A stretch of DNA of 64,000 bases, taken from contig NZ_PZKE01000003.1 in NCBI RefSeq assembly GCF_003034965.1, forward strand, positions 186,001 to 250,000, given 5' to 3'. The number at the start of each line of letters is the position of its first letter. Position 1 is the first letter of the stretch. Both the position numbers and the translations under genes were made by a program. The notes beneath the pieces were generated by a model. It was not told where the DNA came from and searched no databases. It worked only from the letters and a program-made list of their open reading frames with translations. The DNA is from Fuscovulum blasticum DSM 2131. GTDB taxonomy: Bacteria > Pseudomonadota > Alphaproteobacteria > Rhodobacterales > Rhodobacteraceae. Positions 53,912 to 61,668 of this stretch are shown piece after piece.

Positions 53912-54496
53912 ATGATGCGTTTCGCCCTTTCCCTGCTGCTGCTTGTGCCGGTTACCCCCGCCTGGGCCGATGCTGATGATGATGCGGCGGTTGAGGTGTT
54001 TCGCGGGGCGTTCGGTCAAAGCTGCACGTCCTTTGCCGAAGACGGCAGCCCGATCCGCCCCGCCCGACGGCATGATGTGAAGATGCCGGTGACATGGGGA
54101 GAGCCGGAGCAGGTGATCCTGTGGCAGTTCCGCTGCGATCAGGGCGCCTACAACAGCGTCGATGTGTTCCTGCTGAAAACCGAATATGACGGCATCCGGC
54201 CGGTCGCGCTGGCCCGGCCCGAAATCAAGGCCGAATATGTGGACCCCGAAGATTCCGAAAGTGCGGTAAAGGCGATCACCGTCATCGGCTGGGGTGCCGA
54301 TGCCACGGCGATCAACGCGGGTTTTGATCCGGCAACGGGGATGCTGACCACACATGCGCTGTGGCGCGGCCTGGGGGATGCCTATTCGGACGGCACCTGG
54401 GTGCTGAAGAACGGCGGGTTCGTGCTGGTTCGCTATGAGGTGGACGCAAGCTATGATGGCGAAATCGCACCGCAGTTGAAACTGGCCTTCCCGTGA
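53912..54496 (+). CDS. Exported DUF1176-like protein
   Basis: 194 residues with a signal peptide (MMRFALSLLLLVPVTPAWA). The block WQFRCDQGAYNSVDVFLL and the C-terminal VLKNGGFVLVRYEVDASYDGE recall DUF1176 proteins, but this one is shorter than the full family. Two cysteines (near residues 35 and 74) may pair. The ATG at 53912 follows GGAGG. It is coupled to ogt by a GTGA overlap. Function unknown. Confidence 0.7.
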   Translation: MMRFALSLLLLVPVTPAWADADDDAAVEVFRGAFGQSCTSFAEDGSPIRPARRHDVKMPVTWGEPEQVILWQFRCDQGAYNSVDVFLLKTEYDGIRPVALARPEIKAEYVDPEDSESAVKAITVIGWGADATAINAGFDPATGMLTTHALWRGLGDAYSDGTWVLKNGGFVLVRYEVDASYDGEIAPQLKLAFP

Positions 54497-54939
54497 CCGG
54501 CACGCTGCACACGCCCCTTGGCCCGGTGTCGTTGCGGGAAGCGGCCGGGCGCATTGCAGAACTGATGTGGCGGCCAGGCGAGGGCGAGCCGACGGCGCTG
54601 GAGGCCGAGGGGCTGCGCCAACTGGCCGAATACTTCGCGGGAAAGCGGCAGGCGTTTGACCTGCCGCTGGACTGGGGCGCCGGCCTGCATGAACGGGTGC
54701 GCCGCGCGATGGCGGCGATTCCCTTTGGCGAGACGCGGACCTATGGCGCGCTTTCGCGGCAGGTTGAGGCCCCGGCGCAGGCGGTGGGGCAGGCCTGCGG
54801 GGCCAATCCGCTGCCGATCCTTATTCCCTGCCATCGGGTGCTGGGGGCGAACACGCTGGGCGGCTTCTCGGCACCGGGGGGCGTGGAATCGAAGGTCTGG
54901 CTGTTGCGGCACGAAGGGGCGGCGGGGCTGCTGATCTGA
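54493..54939 (+). CDS. ogt: Methylated-DNA--protein-cysteine S-methyltransferase
   Basis: 148-residue suicide DNA repair enzyme removing methyl from O6-methylguanine. The acceptor cysteine is in LIPCHRVLGANTLGGFSAPGGVESKVWLLRHEG, and MAAIPFGETRTYGALS is the DNA-binding part. The start is a GTG overlapping the previous stop. It lacks the Ada regulatory domain. The 243 bases downstream hold a Pho-box-like site and no gene. Confidence 0.93.
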   Translation: MTGTLHTPLGPVSLREAAGRIAELMWRPGEGEPTALEAEGLRQLAEYFAGKRQAFDLPLDWGAGLHERVRRAMAAIPFGETRTYGALSRQVEAPAQAVGQACGANPLPILIPCHRVLGANTLGGFSAPGGVESKVWLLRHEGAAGLLI

Positions 54940-55031
54940 CACCCGATCCGGGGTGCGCTGGCCTGACCTGCGGGCCCGATCTGGCGCCATGGCCCGGGCT
55001 TGCGCGGGCGCGGCCAGAGGGATAGCGCTAT

Positions 55032-55049
55032 CTGTAACGGTTCTGTAAC
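55032..55049. promoter_or_regulatory. Pho-box-like direct repeat
   Basis: CTGTAAC-GGTT-CTGTAAC: two 7-base repeats with a 4-base spacer, 11-bp phase, exactly the layout of a PhoB box (consensus CTGTCAY-N4-CTGTCAY), differing at one position in each repeat. It lies 134 bases before the DMT transporter start and in a gap otherwise without recognisable signals. Confidence 0.45.
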
Positions 55050-55182
55050 AGGCGCGCCCTTCCTTGCCCGCAATCGTTCTGCCTGCCGTGCTGGCCACGG
55101 CCTTTCTGCCTGCGGTCTGCAGCCGTCGGGTCTGCATGGGCGGGCATGTCGCGGCCTTGAGGGCGGTTATGCGAGGGGCGGC

Positions 55183-56019
55183 ATGAGCTTCTGGATTTTT
55201 GTGGCGGTGCTGGCGGCGGCCTTCCTGCACGCCTTGTGGAACGCGCTGATCAAGGTTGGCACGTCCAAGGTGGGCGGAATGGTGATCCTGTCCATCGTCG
55301 AGGTGCCGATCGGGCTGGCGGTGGTAGCGGTTTCCCCGCCCATCGACCCGGCGGCGATTCCCTGGGTGATTGCGGCCGGTTGCACGCATTTCTTCTACAA
55401 GTTCTTCCTGACCTATGCCTATGACCGCGGCGATCTGAGCCGGGTCTATCCCATCGCCCGCGGCGCGGCGCCGATGATCGTGACGCTGGTCGGGCTGTTT
55501 CTTCTGTCCGATACGGTCAGTGACTGGGAATATGCCGGGATCGCGGTGCTGGCGGTGGGCATCCTGCTGATGGCGCGCGGTGTGTTTTCCAGCGGCGAAA
55601 ACCGGCGGCTGCTGCCCTTTGCCCTGGGCAGCGCAGCAGCGACGGCGACCTATACGCTGATCGACGGGCTGGGGGCCCGCGTTTCCGGCAGCCCCTGGGG
55701 CTATGTCGCCTGGGTTTTCGTGGCGGACGGCACATTCTTTGCCACCGGCATGGTGCTGTTGCGCGGGCTGGATGTCATTCCGCGCAATCTGGCGGCCTGG
55801 CGGATGGGGGCGCTGGCCAGTGCGGCCAGCTATGGTGCCTATTCCGTCAGCATCTGGGCCATGACCTTTTCGTCGATTGCGGTCGTCTCAGCCTTGCGTG
55901 AAACCTCGATCCTGTTCGCCGTGCTGATCGGCTGGCTGGCCTTTGGCGAGAAGATGACGGCGGAAAAGGCGCTGGCGGCGCTGGTGATCGTGGCGGGCGT
56001 CATGCTGACGCGGCTTTAG
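55183..56019 (+). CDS. DMT family (EamA) transporter
   Basis: 278 residues with about ten membrane segments in two EamA halves. FLHALWNALIKVG and SRVYPIARGAAPMIVTLVG in the first half, and ALRETSILFAVLIGWLAFGEKMTAEKALAALVIVAGVML in the second, are family hallmarks. The HALWNALIK opening resembles the phosphonate-utilisation-associated subgroup, but no phosphonate genes are here. The substrate is unknown. The ATG at 55183 is chosen as the natural N-terminus. It is convergent with pcs, 3 bases away. Confidence 0.88.
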   Translation: MSFWIFVAVLAAAFLHALWNALIKVGTSKVGGMVILSIVEVPIGLAVVAVSPPIDPAAIPWVIAAGCTHFFYKFFLTYAYDRGDLSRVYPIARGAAPMIVTLVGLFLLSDTVSDWEYAGIAVLAVGILLMARGVFSSGENRRLLPFALGSAAATATYTLIDGLGARVSGSPWGYVAWVFVADGTFFATGMVLLRGLDVIPRNLAAWRMGALASAASYGAYSVSIWAMTFSSIAVVSALRETSILFAVLIGWLAFGEKMTAEKALAALVIVAGVMLTRL

Positions 56020-56022
56020 GTC

Positions 56023-56727
56023 TTAGCGGACGCGCTTGATGCGTTCGGGGAAGATCTGCTGCGCGATGCCGGCCAGAACCAGATAAAGCGAAGTCAGGAT
56101 CAGGCCCCAATGCGCCAGGCTGCCTTCGGCAAAGTTGACCATGGCGGCCCAGGCGGCAAAGCAGATCCAGGCGATGCAGACGCCCAGCGACAGGCTGCGC
56201 CAGCGCTTGGTGCGCGTCGGGTGGATGAATTTCAGGTTGGTGAACATGGTGATGGTCAGCAGGATCACCACGATCAGGATTGTGCCCTGCGACGGCGCCA
56301 CAGCAAACAGCACCAGAACAACCATGTTCCAGCAGGCCGGAAAGCCCGCAAAGGATTTGTCCGTGGTCTTCATCCGCGTGTCGGCAAAATAGACGACAGA
56401 GCCATAGACGATCACGATGATCGCCAGCCAACCCGTCCAGCCCGACAGCAGTCCCGACTTGAACAGCGCATAGGCCGGGATGAAGACATAGGTCATATAG
56501 TCGATGATCAGGTCCATCAGCACACCGTCATAGGTGGGCCAGTTCTTGTGAACCTCGTACTTGCGGGCCAGCGGGCCGTCGATGCCATCGACGATCAGCG
56601 CCACCACCAGCCAGAGGAACATCAGGCTCCACTTCTCTTCGACGGCGGCCAGCATGGCGAACATCGACAGCACGGCGCCGGTGGCTGTGAGAAGGTGAAC
56701 GGACAGGGCCTTGAGACGATCGTGCAT
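56023..56727 (-). CDS. pcs: Phosphatidylcholine synthase
   Basis: 234-residue inner-membrane enzyme making phosphatidylcholine directly from CDP-diacylglycerol and choline. The CDP-alcohol phosphotransferase motif is seen as DGIDGPLARKYEVHKNWPTYDGVLMDLIIDYMT, with the expected DG...AR...G...D...D pattern slightly extended, as is normal for Pcs. About eight membrane segments. The ATG at 56727 is preferred; an in-frame TTG at 56745 is also possible. Pcs is characteristic of alphaproteobacteria. Confidence 0.94.
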   Translation of the reverse strand: MHDRLKALSVHLLTATGAVLSMFAMLAAVEEKWSLMFLWLVVALIVDGIDGPLARKYEVHKNWPTYDGVLMDLIIDYMTYVFIPAYALFKSGLLSGWTGWLAIIVIVYGSVVYFADTRMKTTDKSFAGFPACWNMVVLVLFAVAPSQGTILIVVILLTITMFTNLKFIHPTRTKRWRSLSLGVCIAWICFAAWAAMVNFAEGSLAHWGLILTSLYLVLAGIAQQIFPERIKRVR

Positions 56728-56773
56728 GGGCAAGTCTTGAACCAAAGAGCGACGGGGTGCAACAGGGGCGGGG

Positions 56774-57718
56774 TCAGGATTTCCCCATTGCGGCGCGGGG
56801 ATGGGCGGCCTCGTACACCTCCATCAGACGGGCGGCATCGACGGCGGTATAGGCTTGGGTCGTGGACAGAGAGGCGTGGCCCAGCAGTTCCTGAATGGCG
56901 CGCAGGTCACCGCCCGCCGTCAGCAGGTGGGTGGCAAAGCTGTGGCGCAGCGCGTGCGGCGTGGCCGTGGCGGGCAGGCCAAGCTGAAGCCGCGCCTTCT
57001 CCATCGCCAACTGGATCAGGCGCGGGTTCAGCGGGCCGCCGCGTGCGCCGCGGAACAGCGGTTCGCTGGCGGGCAGATCCCAGGGGCACAGGCGTGCATA
57101 GGTCGCCACCGCCTCACGCGCGGCGGGCAGCACGGGAACAAGGCGGGTCTTGCCGCCCTTGCCGATGATGCGCAGCACATCGGGCAGGGGGATGGCGTCG
57201 CCGGTCAGGCCAAGGGCCTCGGAGATCCGCAGCCCGCAGCCGTAAAGCAGCGTCACCACCGCAATGTCGCGGGCCTGTTGCCAGTCGTCGCGCGCCTGCA
57301 GGCCGACGGTTTCGATCACCTCGGCGGCGCCGTCTTCCGACAGCGGGCGCGGCAGCTTGCGGCGGAACTTCGGGCCACGGGCCGATAGAACGGGCGTGGC
57401 CTCGGCCCCCGTGCGATCGGCGGCCCAGGCGGTGAAGGACTTGACAGCCGACAGCGCGCGGGCCAGCGACCGCGCCTCAAGCCCGCGGCGGCGCTCATGC
57501 GCCATCCAGGCCCGCAGGTCGGATTGCGTGGTGGCCAGCACCGCCGGCAAGCCTTCGGTGCCGCCCTTGTGCTGCGCCAGAAAGCCCAGATAACCGCGCA
57601 CATCGGCGGCATAGGCCGTCAGCGTGTTTTGCGAGGCCCCTTTCAGCGCCGACAGATGGGCCAGCCAATCCGACAGGGCCGCGCGAAGCTGCGGCGCGAT
57701 GGCAAGCGTGTCGGTCAC
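56774..57718 (-). CDS. xerC: Tyrosine recombinase XerC
   Basis: 314-residue site-specific recombinase that resolves chromosome dimers at dif with XerD. The N-terminal SAM-like DNA-binding domain is followed by the catalytic set: Arg in GCGLRISEALGL, Lys in GKGGKTRLVPV, HALRHSFATHLL, and LGHASLSTTQAYTAVD with the nucleophilic Tyr. The start is a GTG overlapping the DUF484 stop (GTGA), the same coupling as in other proteobacteria. Confidence 0.94.
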   Translation of the reverse strand: MTDTLAIAPQLRAALSDWLAHLSALKGASQNTLTAYAADVRGYLGFLAQHKGGTEGLPAVLATTQSDLRAWMAHERRRGLEARSLARALSAVKSFTAWAADRTGAEATPVLSARGPKFRRKLPRPLSEDGAAEVIETVGLQARDDWQQARDIAVVTLLYGCGLRISEALGLTGDAIPLPDVLRIIGKGGKTRLVPVLPAAREAVATYARLCPWDLPASEPLFRGARGGPLNPRLIQLAMEKARLQLGLPATATPHALRHSFATHLLTAGGDLRAIQELLGHASLSTTQAYTAVDAARLMEVYEAAHPRAAMGKS

Positions 57719-58407
57719 GACAGCCAGCGGCGCATGGTGCGTTCGAAGATGCCGGCAAAAAAGGCCAGCAAATCAGTGCCCTGCGTCGGCTTGAACTGGT
57801 TGGGGTCTTCGGCGGCGAAGACCAGCATCCCGGGCAGCCGGCCCGCGCCGAAATCCAGCCGCAACAGCGCCTCGGAGCGGATCTTGCCGGCCCGGTCGCC
57901 ATAAAGCGCATCGCCCTGTGGCGAGACGGGGCGCAGGGTAACGGGGCGCAGCGGCACGTTGCGGCCACCGGCCAGATAGTCGGCCACAAAGCCCGGCTCG
58001 GCCACATAAAGCACTTCGCCCAGCTTGCGCAGCACCGGATCATTGGCTTCCTGGCGGCTTTCCAGGACGAGGCGGACGCAGTCTATGCGGAGGGTGGCGG
58101 CGACGTCGGTGGAGAGGGTGCGCAGGAAATCCTCGAACCCCAGCGGGTCCAGCATCTGCAGGATGGCGCGGTGCACCTGATTGGTGCCGGCCAGGTTTTC
58201 ATAGGCCGCCGCAATGACGCTGCGGTGGGTGTCTTCCAGCCGCTCCAGCCGGGTTTCCAGCCGCTGCATGGCGATGCCGCGCAGGTCTATGATGTTGTTT
58301 CCCATCGCTCTTTCGTTGGCGGCGACAAGGGCATTCATCACGTCGGTATCGTCAAGAATGCTTTCCGGTTCGGCGATCAGGCGATCGCGCAGGTCTGGTT
58401 CGATCAT
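57715..58407 (-). CDS. DUF484 family protein
   Basis: 230-residue conserved protein. The N-terminal helical part includes VMNALVAANERAMGNNIIDLRGIAMQRLETRLERLEDTHRSVI. The rest is GAF-like (RIDCVRLVLES...GALYG; LRLDFGAGRLPGMLVFAAEDPNQF...GTDLLAFFAGIFERTMRRWL). Function unknown, but it is constantly found upstream of xerC. The ATG at 58407 is preferred to a 27-residue extension. Confidence 0.92.
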   Translation of the reverse strand: MIEPDLRDRLIAEPESILDDTDVMNALVAANERAMGNNIIDLRGIAMQRLETRLERLEDTHRSVIAAAYENLAGTNQVHRAILQMLDPLGFEDFLRTLSTDVAATLRIDCVRLVLESRQEANDPVLRKLGEVLYVAEPGFVADYLAGGRNVPLRPVTLRPVSPQGDALYGDRAGKIRSEALLRLDFGAGRLPGMLVFAAEDPNQFKPTQGTDLLAFFAGIFERTMRRWLS

Positions 58408-58503
58408 GGAAGGGCTGCCCGGAGTTTTGTGTGATTTGCCCCACACTATAGCGGAAAAGCGGCCTCGGGCGGTAGGGCCTGAGGGCAACAGGAACAGGAA
58501 TTC

Positions 58504-58547
58504 TGCCGTCTTGCTGCGGTCTTGCCCGCGTCTTGCTTCCGTCTTGC
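58504..58547 (+). promoter_or_regulatory. Four phased GTCTTGC repeats (iteron-like array)
   Basis: GTCTTGC begins at 58508, 58519, 58530 and 58541, an exact 11-bp period. The 4 bases before each copy vary (TGCC, TGCG, CCGC, TTCC). The array is direct, not inverted, and ends 74 bases before the DUF4415-like gene start. One helical turn per unit means a protein could line up on one DNA face. Autoregulation by the adjacent gene product is inference. Confidence 0.6.
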
Positions 58548-58621
58548 CGTGCGCCGGGCTGAGACAGCGTTAACCCTTGCGCCCCATGCTGGCCCCGCAA
58601 CGCAGACCGCGCGGAGACGCC

Positions 58622-59134
58622 ATGCCCGACCTGAAGAAACAGCCGCCCCGCCAGCGCGCCCACATGACCTATATGATGGATGTGATGCGGCGCCTGGAAT
58701 GGGACTTGCACAACACCATTGAACTGACCGGCCGCATCCCGGCCGAATGGCATGAGATCGCCCAGGCCACGCCGCGATCCGCCCGGGTGAAGGTGAACCT
58801 GAGCCTTGAGGCCGATGTGGTGAAGTTCTTCAAGTCGATGGGCGCGGGCTACGGGCCGCGCATCAACGATGTGCTGCGCAGCTACATGCACGCGCGTCTG
58901 GCGGGGGTGATCCGCGGCGCCGAGACGATTGCGCATTACCGCGCCCGGGCGGACAGCCACGACGGGCCGAAACCGGAGTTCGGCGACCTGGCCCGGGACC
59001 TGGGCGAAGCCTGGCAGGACGAGGGGCCGGAGGTGGAACAGGCGGCCCGGGCGAAGATGCAGGAGACGATGCAGCGCCGGTTCGGGGAAAGCGGCGTGCC
59101 GGAGGGGGAGGAGGGGGTGCCTTGGGTGCGGTGA
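58622..59134 (+). CDS. DUF4415/BrnA-antitoxin-like DNA-binding protein
   Basis: 170 residues. The middle (ARVKVNLSLEADVVKFFKSMGAGYGPRINDVLRSYMHARL) matches the ribbon-helix-helix-like C-terminal region of BrnA/DUF4415 antitoxins, which bind DNA and repress their own operon. There is a longer N-terminal part (1-55) and a charged tail (DEGPEVEQAARAKMQETMQRRFG). No BrnT toxin gene lies beside it. The ATG at 58622 follows GGAGACGC. Probably a stand-alone regulator. Confidence 0.72.
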   Translation: MPDLKKQPPRQRAHMTYMMDVMRRLEWDLHNTIELTGRIPAEWHEIAQATPRSARVKVNLSLEADVVKFFKSMGAGYGPRINDVLRSYMHARLAGVIRGAETIAHYRARADSHDGPKPEFGDLARDLGEAWQDEGPEVEQAARAKMQETMQRRFGESGVPEGEEGVPWVR

Positions 59135-59140
59135 GGCTGG

Positions 59141-60205
59141 TTAGGCGTATTGCTTCGCGGTTGCCTCTAGGTTTGCAGACAATTGGTAAATGTCCGAAAG
59201 GTCGGAAATGTTGTGGCGTGTTTCGTTCTTTTCTGCATCGAAGACGCCTACCGATTTCACGCTCTTGGCATTGAAGTAGAAACGGCAGAGCGGCCGTCTG
59301 TTGTTGTCGTCGATAAGGACGCTGCAATAGGATTTGGCGTCGCGTAGAACGATGCGTTTAACGTCGATGACTTTGGCCACGATTGCGCGAGAAATCATGA
59401 AGGCCATCTGCTCGTCTTCCGTCGTCACGACATCACTCGAAGAGGCGGGCTCTTCGGCGGCTTTGCGATCTGTTGGCTCGACACTCGGTTGCTCCTTGCC
59501 GAAGGTGACGTTGAGCCTTTCCTGAATTCTGTTGCGAACGACTTCATCCAAGGCTGCCTGGATGGCTGGACGAAGCATTTCCACGACGGCCTTGGTGAGC
59601 GATCCATCATATATCTGCTTGCCCACATACCGCACGAAATCATCGTCAGGCGCGGCCAACTGCGATGAGATCATCGCGGATGCGGCTTTGACATAGCGCA
59701 TGTTGGACGCGGCATCGAGGATCGCATCAACGTCGAAGATCGACTTCTGGAACCGCGCCAGTTCCTCAATCTGTCTTTCATCGTGGTTCTGAAAGTCGAA
59801 GACGAAGAACGGCTTCTTGTCCATCTTGTTCTTCTCGTCGATGTCCGAGAAGAACCAGACCTCTCGGCCGTTAATCAATATCGCAAGCTTTGCATCAGTC
59901 GTGCCGAAGTAACGGAACAATTGACTGTATTGCGCCGATCCGAGTGCAGTCGAGATCGGTTTAACTTCAACGAGAATCTGAATTTTTCCGCCGATCTTGA
60001 TGGCGAAGTCGATCTTCTCACCCTTCTTTATGCCTACATCTGCGATGAATTCTGGGATGACCTCTTCGATATTAAAGACGTCAAAACCCAAGGCTTGAAT
60101 GAAAGGCAAAACAACAGCAGTCTTGGTCGCTTCTTCGGTTATCGCGTGCTGCGTCGCATGTTTAGAGCGTTTCACAAGCTCGGCGACTTTTCCAGCAAAG
60201 TCCAC
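59141..60205 (-). CDS. Solitary HsdR-N-terminal-like nuclease
   Basis: 354 residues resembling the N-terminal nuclease domain of type I restriction subunit HsdR. The PD-(D/E)xK core is visible as FIADVGIKKGEKIDFAIKIGGKIQILVEVKP (Asp, then Glu-x-Lys). The rest is helical and lacks the helicase motor; HsdM and HsdS are absent. The GTG at 60205 has GGAGG 5 bases upstream and is preferred to a TTG at 60265. The sequence is visibly richer in A and T than its neighbours, suggesting recent acquisition. Possible defence or repair role, unproven. Confidence 0.75.
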   Translation of the reverse strand: MDFAGKVAELVKRSKHATQHAITEEATKTAVVLPFIQALGFDVFNIEEVIPEFIADVGIKKGEKIDFAIKIGGKIQILVEVKPISTALGSAQYSQLFRYFGTTDAKLAILINGREVWFFSDIDEKNKMDKKPFFVFDFQNHDERQIEELARFQKSIFDVDAILDAASNMRYVKAASAMISSQLAAPDDDFVRYVGKQIYDGSLTKAVVEMLRPAIQAALDEVVRNRIQERLNVTFGKEQPSVEPTDRKAAEEPASSSDVVTTEDEQMAFMISRAIVAKVIDVKRIVLRDAKSYCSVLIDDNNRRPLCRFYFNAKSVKSVGVFDAEKNETRHNISDLSDIYQLSANLEATAKQYA

Positions 60206-60501
60206 TTCAACCTCCGCAGCAAAGGGTGTTCTGAGGATACTCCACAGTAACTGAAGGGTCGGCAAGTGCTATTTGCATTGGAAGCTTTGACGCCGCAAAT
60301 GGGGGTGGGGAGGCGCAACGGTCGGGTGCTGGTGCGTGATGTGCAATGGTTGCACACAGATTGGCGGGGCGAACCCCGTGCTAAGAATTTGTGCAGGTGC
60401 ACACACTCCCTACGCCGGGTTGCCCGCCCGTCCTCATAAACTGTCTGCCCCCTCCTCGCCCGTCGTCGTGCAAGTCTGACAAGGGAGGAAGGTAGGGTCA
60501 C

Positions 60502-60568
60502 GTCATCCCCGCGAAGGCGGGGGGTCATTTGGGGCGCCGAAGATGGCCCCCGCTTTCGCGGGGGTGAC
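60502..60568. repeat. Inverted GTCATCCCCGCGAA-type repeat pair
   Basis: GTCATCCCCGCGAAGGCGGG (from 60502) and its diverged reverse complement CCCGCTTTCGCGGGGGTGAC (to 60568) flank about 20 bases. Each arm is itself partly palindromic. The form GTCATCCCCGCGAAAGCGGG is, from memory, a common dispersed repeat in alphaproteobacterial genomes. Confidence 0.6.
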
Positions 60569-60620
60569 AGGGTGGGCGGTGGTCTGCATAAATGCGCACC
60601 CTGCGGGTGATGAGCGGCGC

Positions 60621-60679
60621 CCCCACCCCCATCCCCTCCCCACAAGGGGGAGGGGAGGTGCGGAGGTTGGGGGCGGGAT
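60621..60679 (+). repeat. 59-base GC-rich repeat, copy A
   Basis: CCCCACCCCCATCCCCTCCC followed by an AAGGGGGAGGGGAGGTGCGG stretch and GGTTGGGGG. It is nearly identical to copy B at 60795. Each copy can fold because GGGGAGGGG pairs with CCCCTCCCC. Confidence 0.75.
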
Positions 60680-60690
60680 GGGGGACCGAC

Positions 60691-60743
60691 CTTGATCCCC
60701 GAGGGGGCGGTCATGACGTCGGCGCCCCGATCAGGGCGTGTTG
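60691..60743 (-). pseudogene. Decayed duplicate fragment of tal
   Basis: CTTGATCCCCGAGGGGGCGG and the following 33 bases match tal positions 60998-61051 (CTTGATCACCGAGGGCGGGG...) with a few substitutions and small indels that break the frame. It covers only about 18 codons from the later part of tal and lies between the two 59-base repeats. It looks like a remnant of a local duplication. Confidence 0.65.
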
Positions 60744-60794
60744 CTGGTGCGGCCCTGTGTTCGGGCAGGTCGCTTGAGGTGGGGCGGTGTGTGG

Positions 60795-60853
60795 CCCCAC
60801 CCCCATCCCCTCCCCACGGAGGGGGAGGGGAGGTGCGGAGGTTGGGGGTCGGG
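60795..60853 (+). repeat. 59-base GC-rich repeat, copy B
   Basis: The same unit as at 60621, differing by a few bases in the centre (ACGGAGGGGG instead of ACAAGGGGG) and near the end. It stands 60 bases before the tal stop codon, between the tal remnant and the intact tal gene. Confidence 0.75.
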
Positions 60854-60913
60854 AGTGGTGGGGACAGGGGCGCCGCGCCGCGCTGCCCGGGGGCCGGGCG
60901 GGCTTGGGGGGGA

Positions 60914-61567
60914 TCAGAGGATCTTCTGCCCGGTCTTCGCCCAGTCCTTCATGAACTGTTCCAGCCCCTTGTCGGTCAGCACATGGTTGGCCATGGCCTT
61001 GATCACCGAGGGCGGGGCGGTCATCACGTCGGCGCCGATCAGGGCGCATTGCGAGGCGTGGTTCAGCGTGCGGACCGAGGCGGCGAGGATCTGGGTCTCG
61101 AAGCCGTAATTGTCATAGACCTGACGGATGTCGGAGATCAGTTCCAGCCCGTCAAGGTTGATGTCATCCAGCCGGCCGATGAAGGGCGAGATGAAGGTGG
61201 CGCCGGCCTTGGCGGCCAGCAGCGCCTGGTTGGTGCTGAAGCACAGCGTCACGTTGACCATGCGGCCTTCGCCGGTCAGCACCTTGCAGGCCTTCAGCCC
61301 ATCCCAGGTCAGCGGCACCTTGACGGCGATGTTTTCGGCGATTTCGGCCAGCTTGCGGCCTTCCGCGATCATCTCGTCGGCCTTCAGCGCCACCACTTCG
61401 GCCGAGACCGGGCCCGAGATGAAGGAACAGATTTCCTTCGTCACCTCAAGGATGTCGCGCCCCGATTTCAGGATCAGCGAGGGGTTGGTGGTCACGCCAT
61501 CGACCATGCCAAGGTCGTTCAGCTCGCGGATTGCATCCACATCGGCGGTATCGACGAAGAATCTCAT
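60914..61567 (-). CDS. tal: Transaldolase (TalC/fructose-6-phosphate aldolase family)
   Basis: 217-residue short-type transaldolase. The Schiff-base lysine is Lys83 in [46 protein letters not shown] and [14 protein letters not shown] are typical. It moves dihydroxyacetone units in the non-oxidative pentose phosphate pathway; closely related enzymes are fructose-6-phosphate aldolases. The ATG at 61567 is normal. It is divergent from priA. Confidence 0.94.
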   Translation of the reverse strand: MRFFVDTADVDAIRELNDLGMVDGVTTNPSLILKSGRDILEVTKEICSFISGPVSAEVVALKADEMIAEGRKLAEIAENIAVKVPLTWDGLKACKVLTGEGRMVNVTLCFSTNQALLAAKAGATFISPFIGRLDDINLDGLELISDIRQVYDNYGFETQILAASVRTLNHASQCALIGADVMTAPPSVIKAMANHVLTDKGLEQFMKDWAKTGQKIL

Positions 61568-61668
61568 GGGGCCTGTCCTTCTGGCGCGTCAGGGTGGTTC
61601 GGGGCTGGAGAAGCCGGGATGCGGCGGGTATTACCGCAAGACAGCCCCGGGCGAAAGATGCAGGGGCG

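Larger units (their letters stand above)
60206..60913. other. 708-base repeat-rich non-coding gap
   Basis: Upstream of the nuclease gene and downstream of tal, both minus strand. The first 250 bases hold the nuclease promoter region and low-complexity sequence. The rest holds an inverted repeat pair (60502-60568), two near-identical GC-rich 59-base repeats (60621-60679, 60795-60853), and a decayed copy of part of tal between them (60691-60743). No gene is supported. Confidence 0.7.

Noticed and set aside
58622-60205. Toxin-antitoxin pair of the DUF4415 gene with the nuclease
   Set aside because: The genes converge rather than form an operon, the nuclease is not BrnT-like, and each has its own start signals. 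A functional pairing is not supported.
60621-60853. CRISPR-like repeat pair
   Set aside because: Only two copies, low-complexity C/G-rich sequence, one spacer matching a host gene (tal), and no cas genes nearby.
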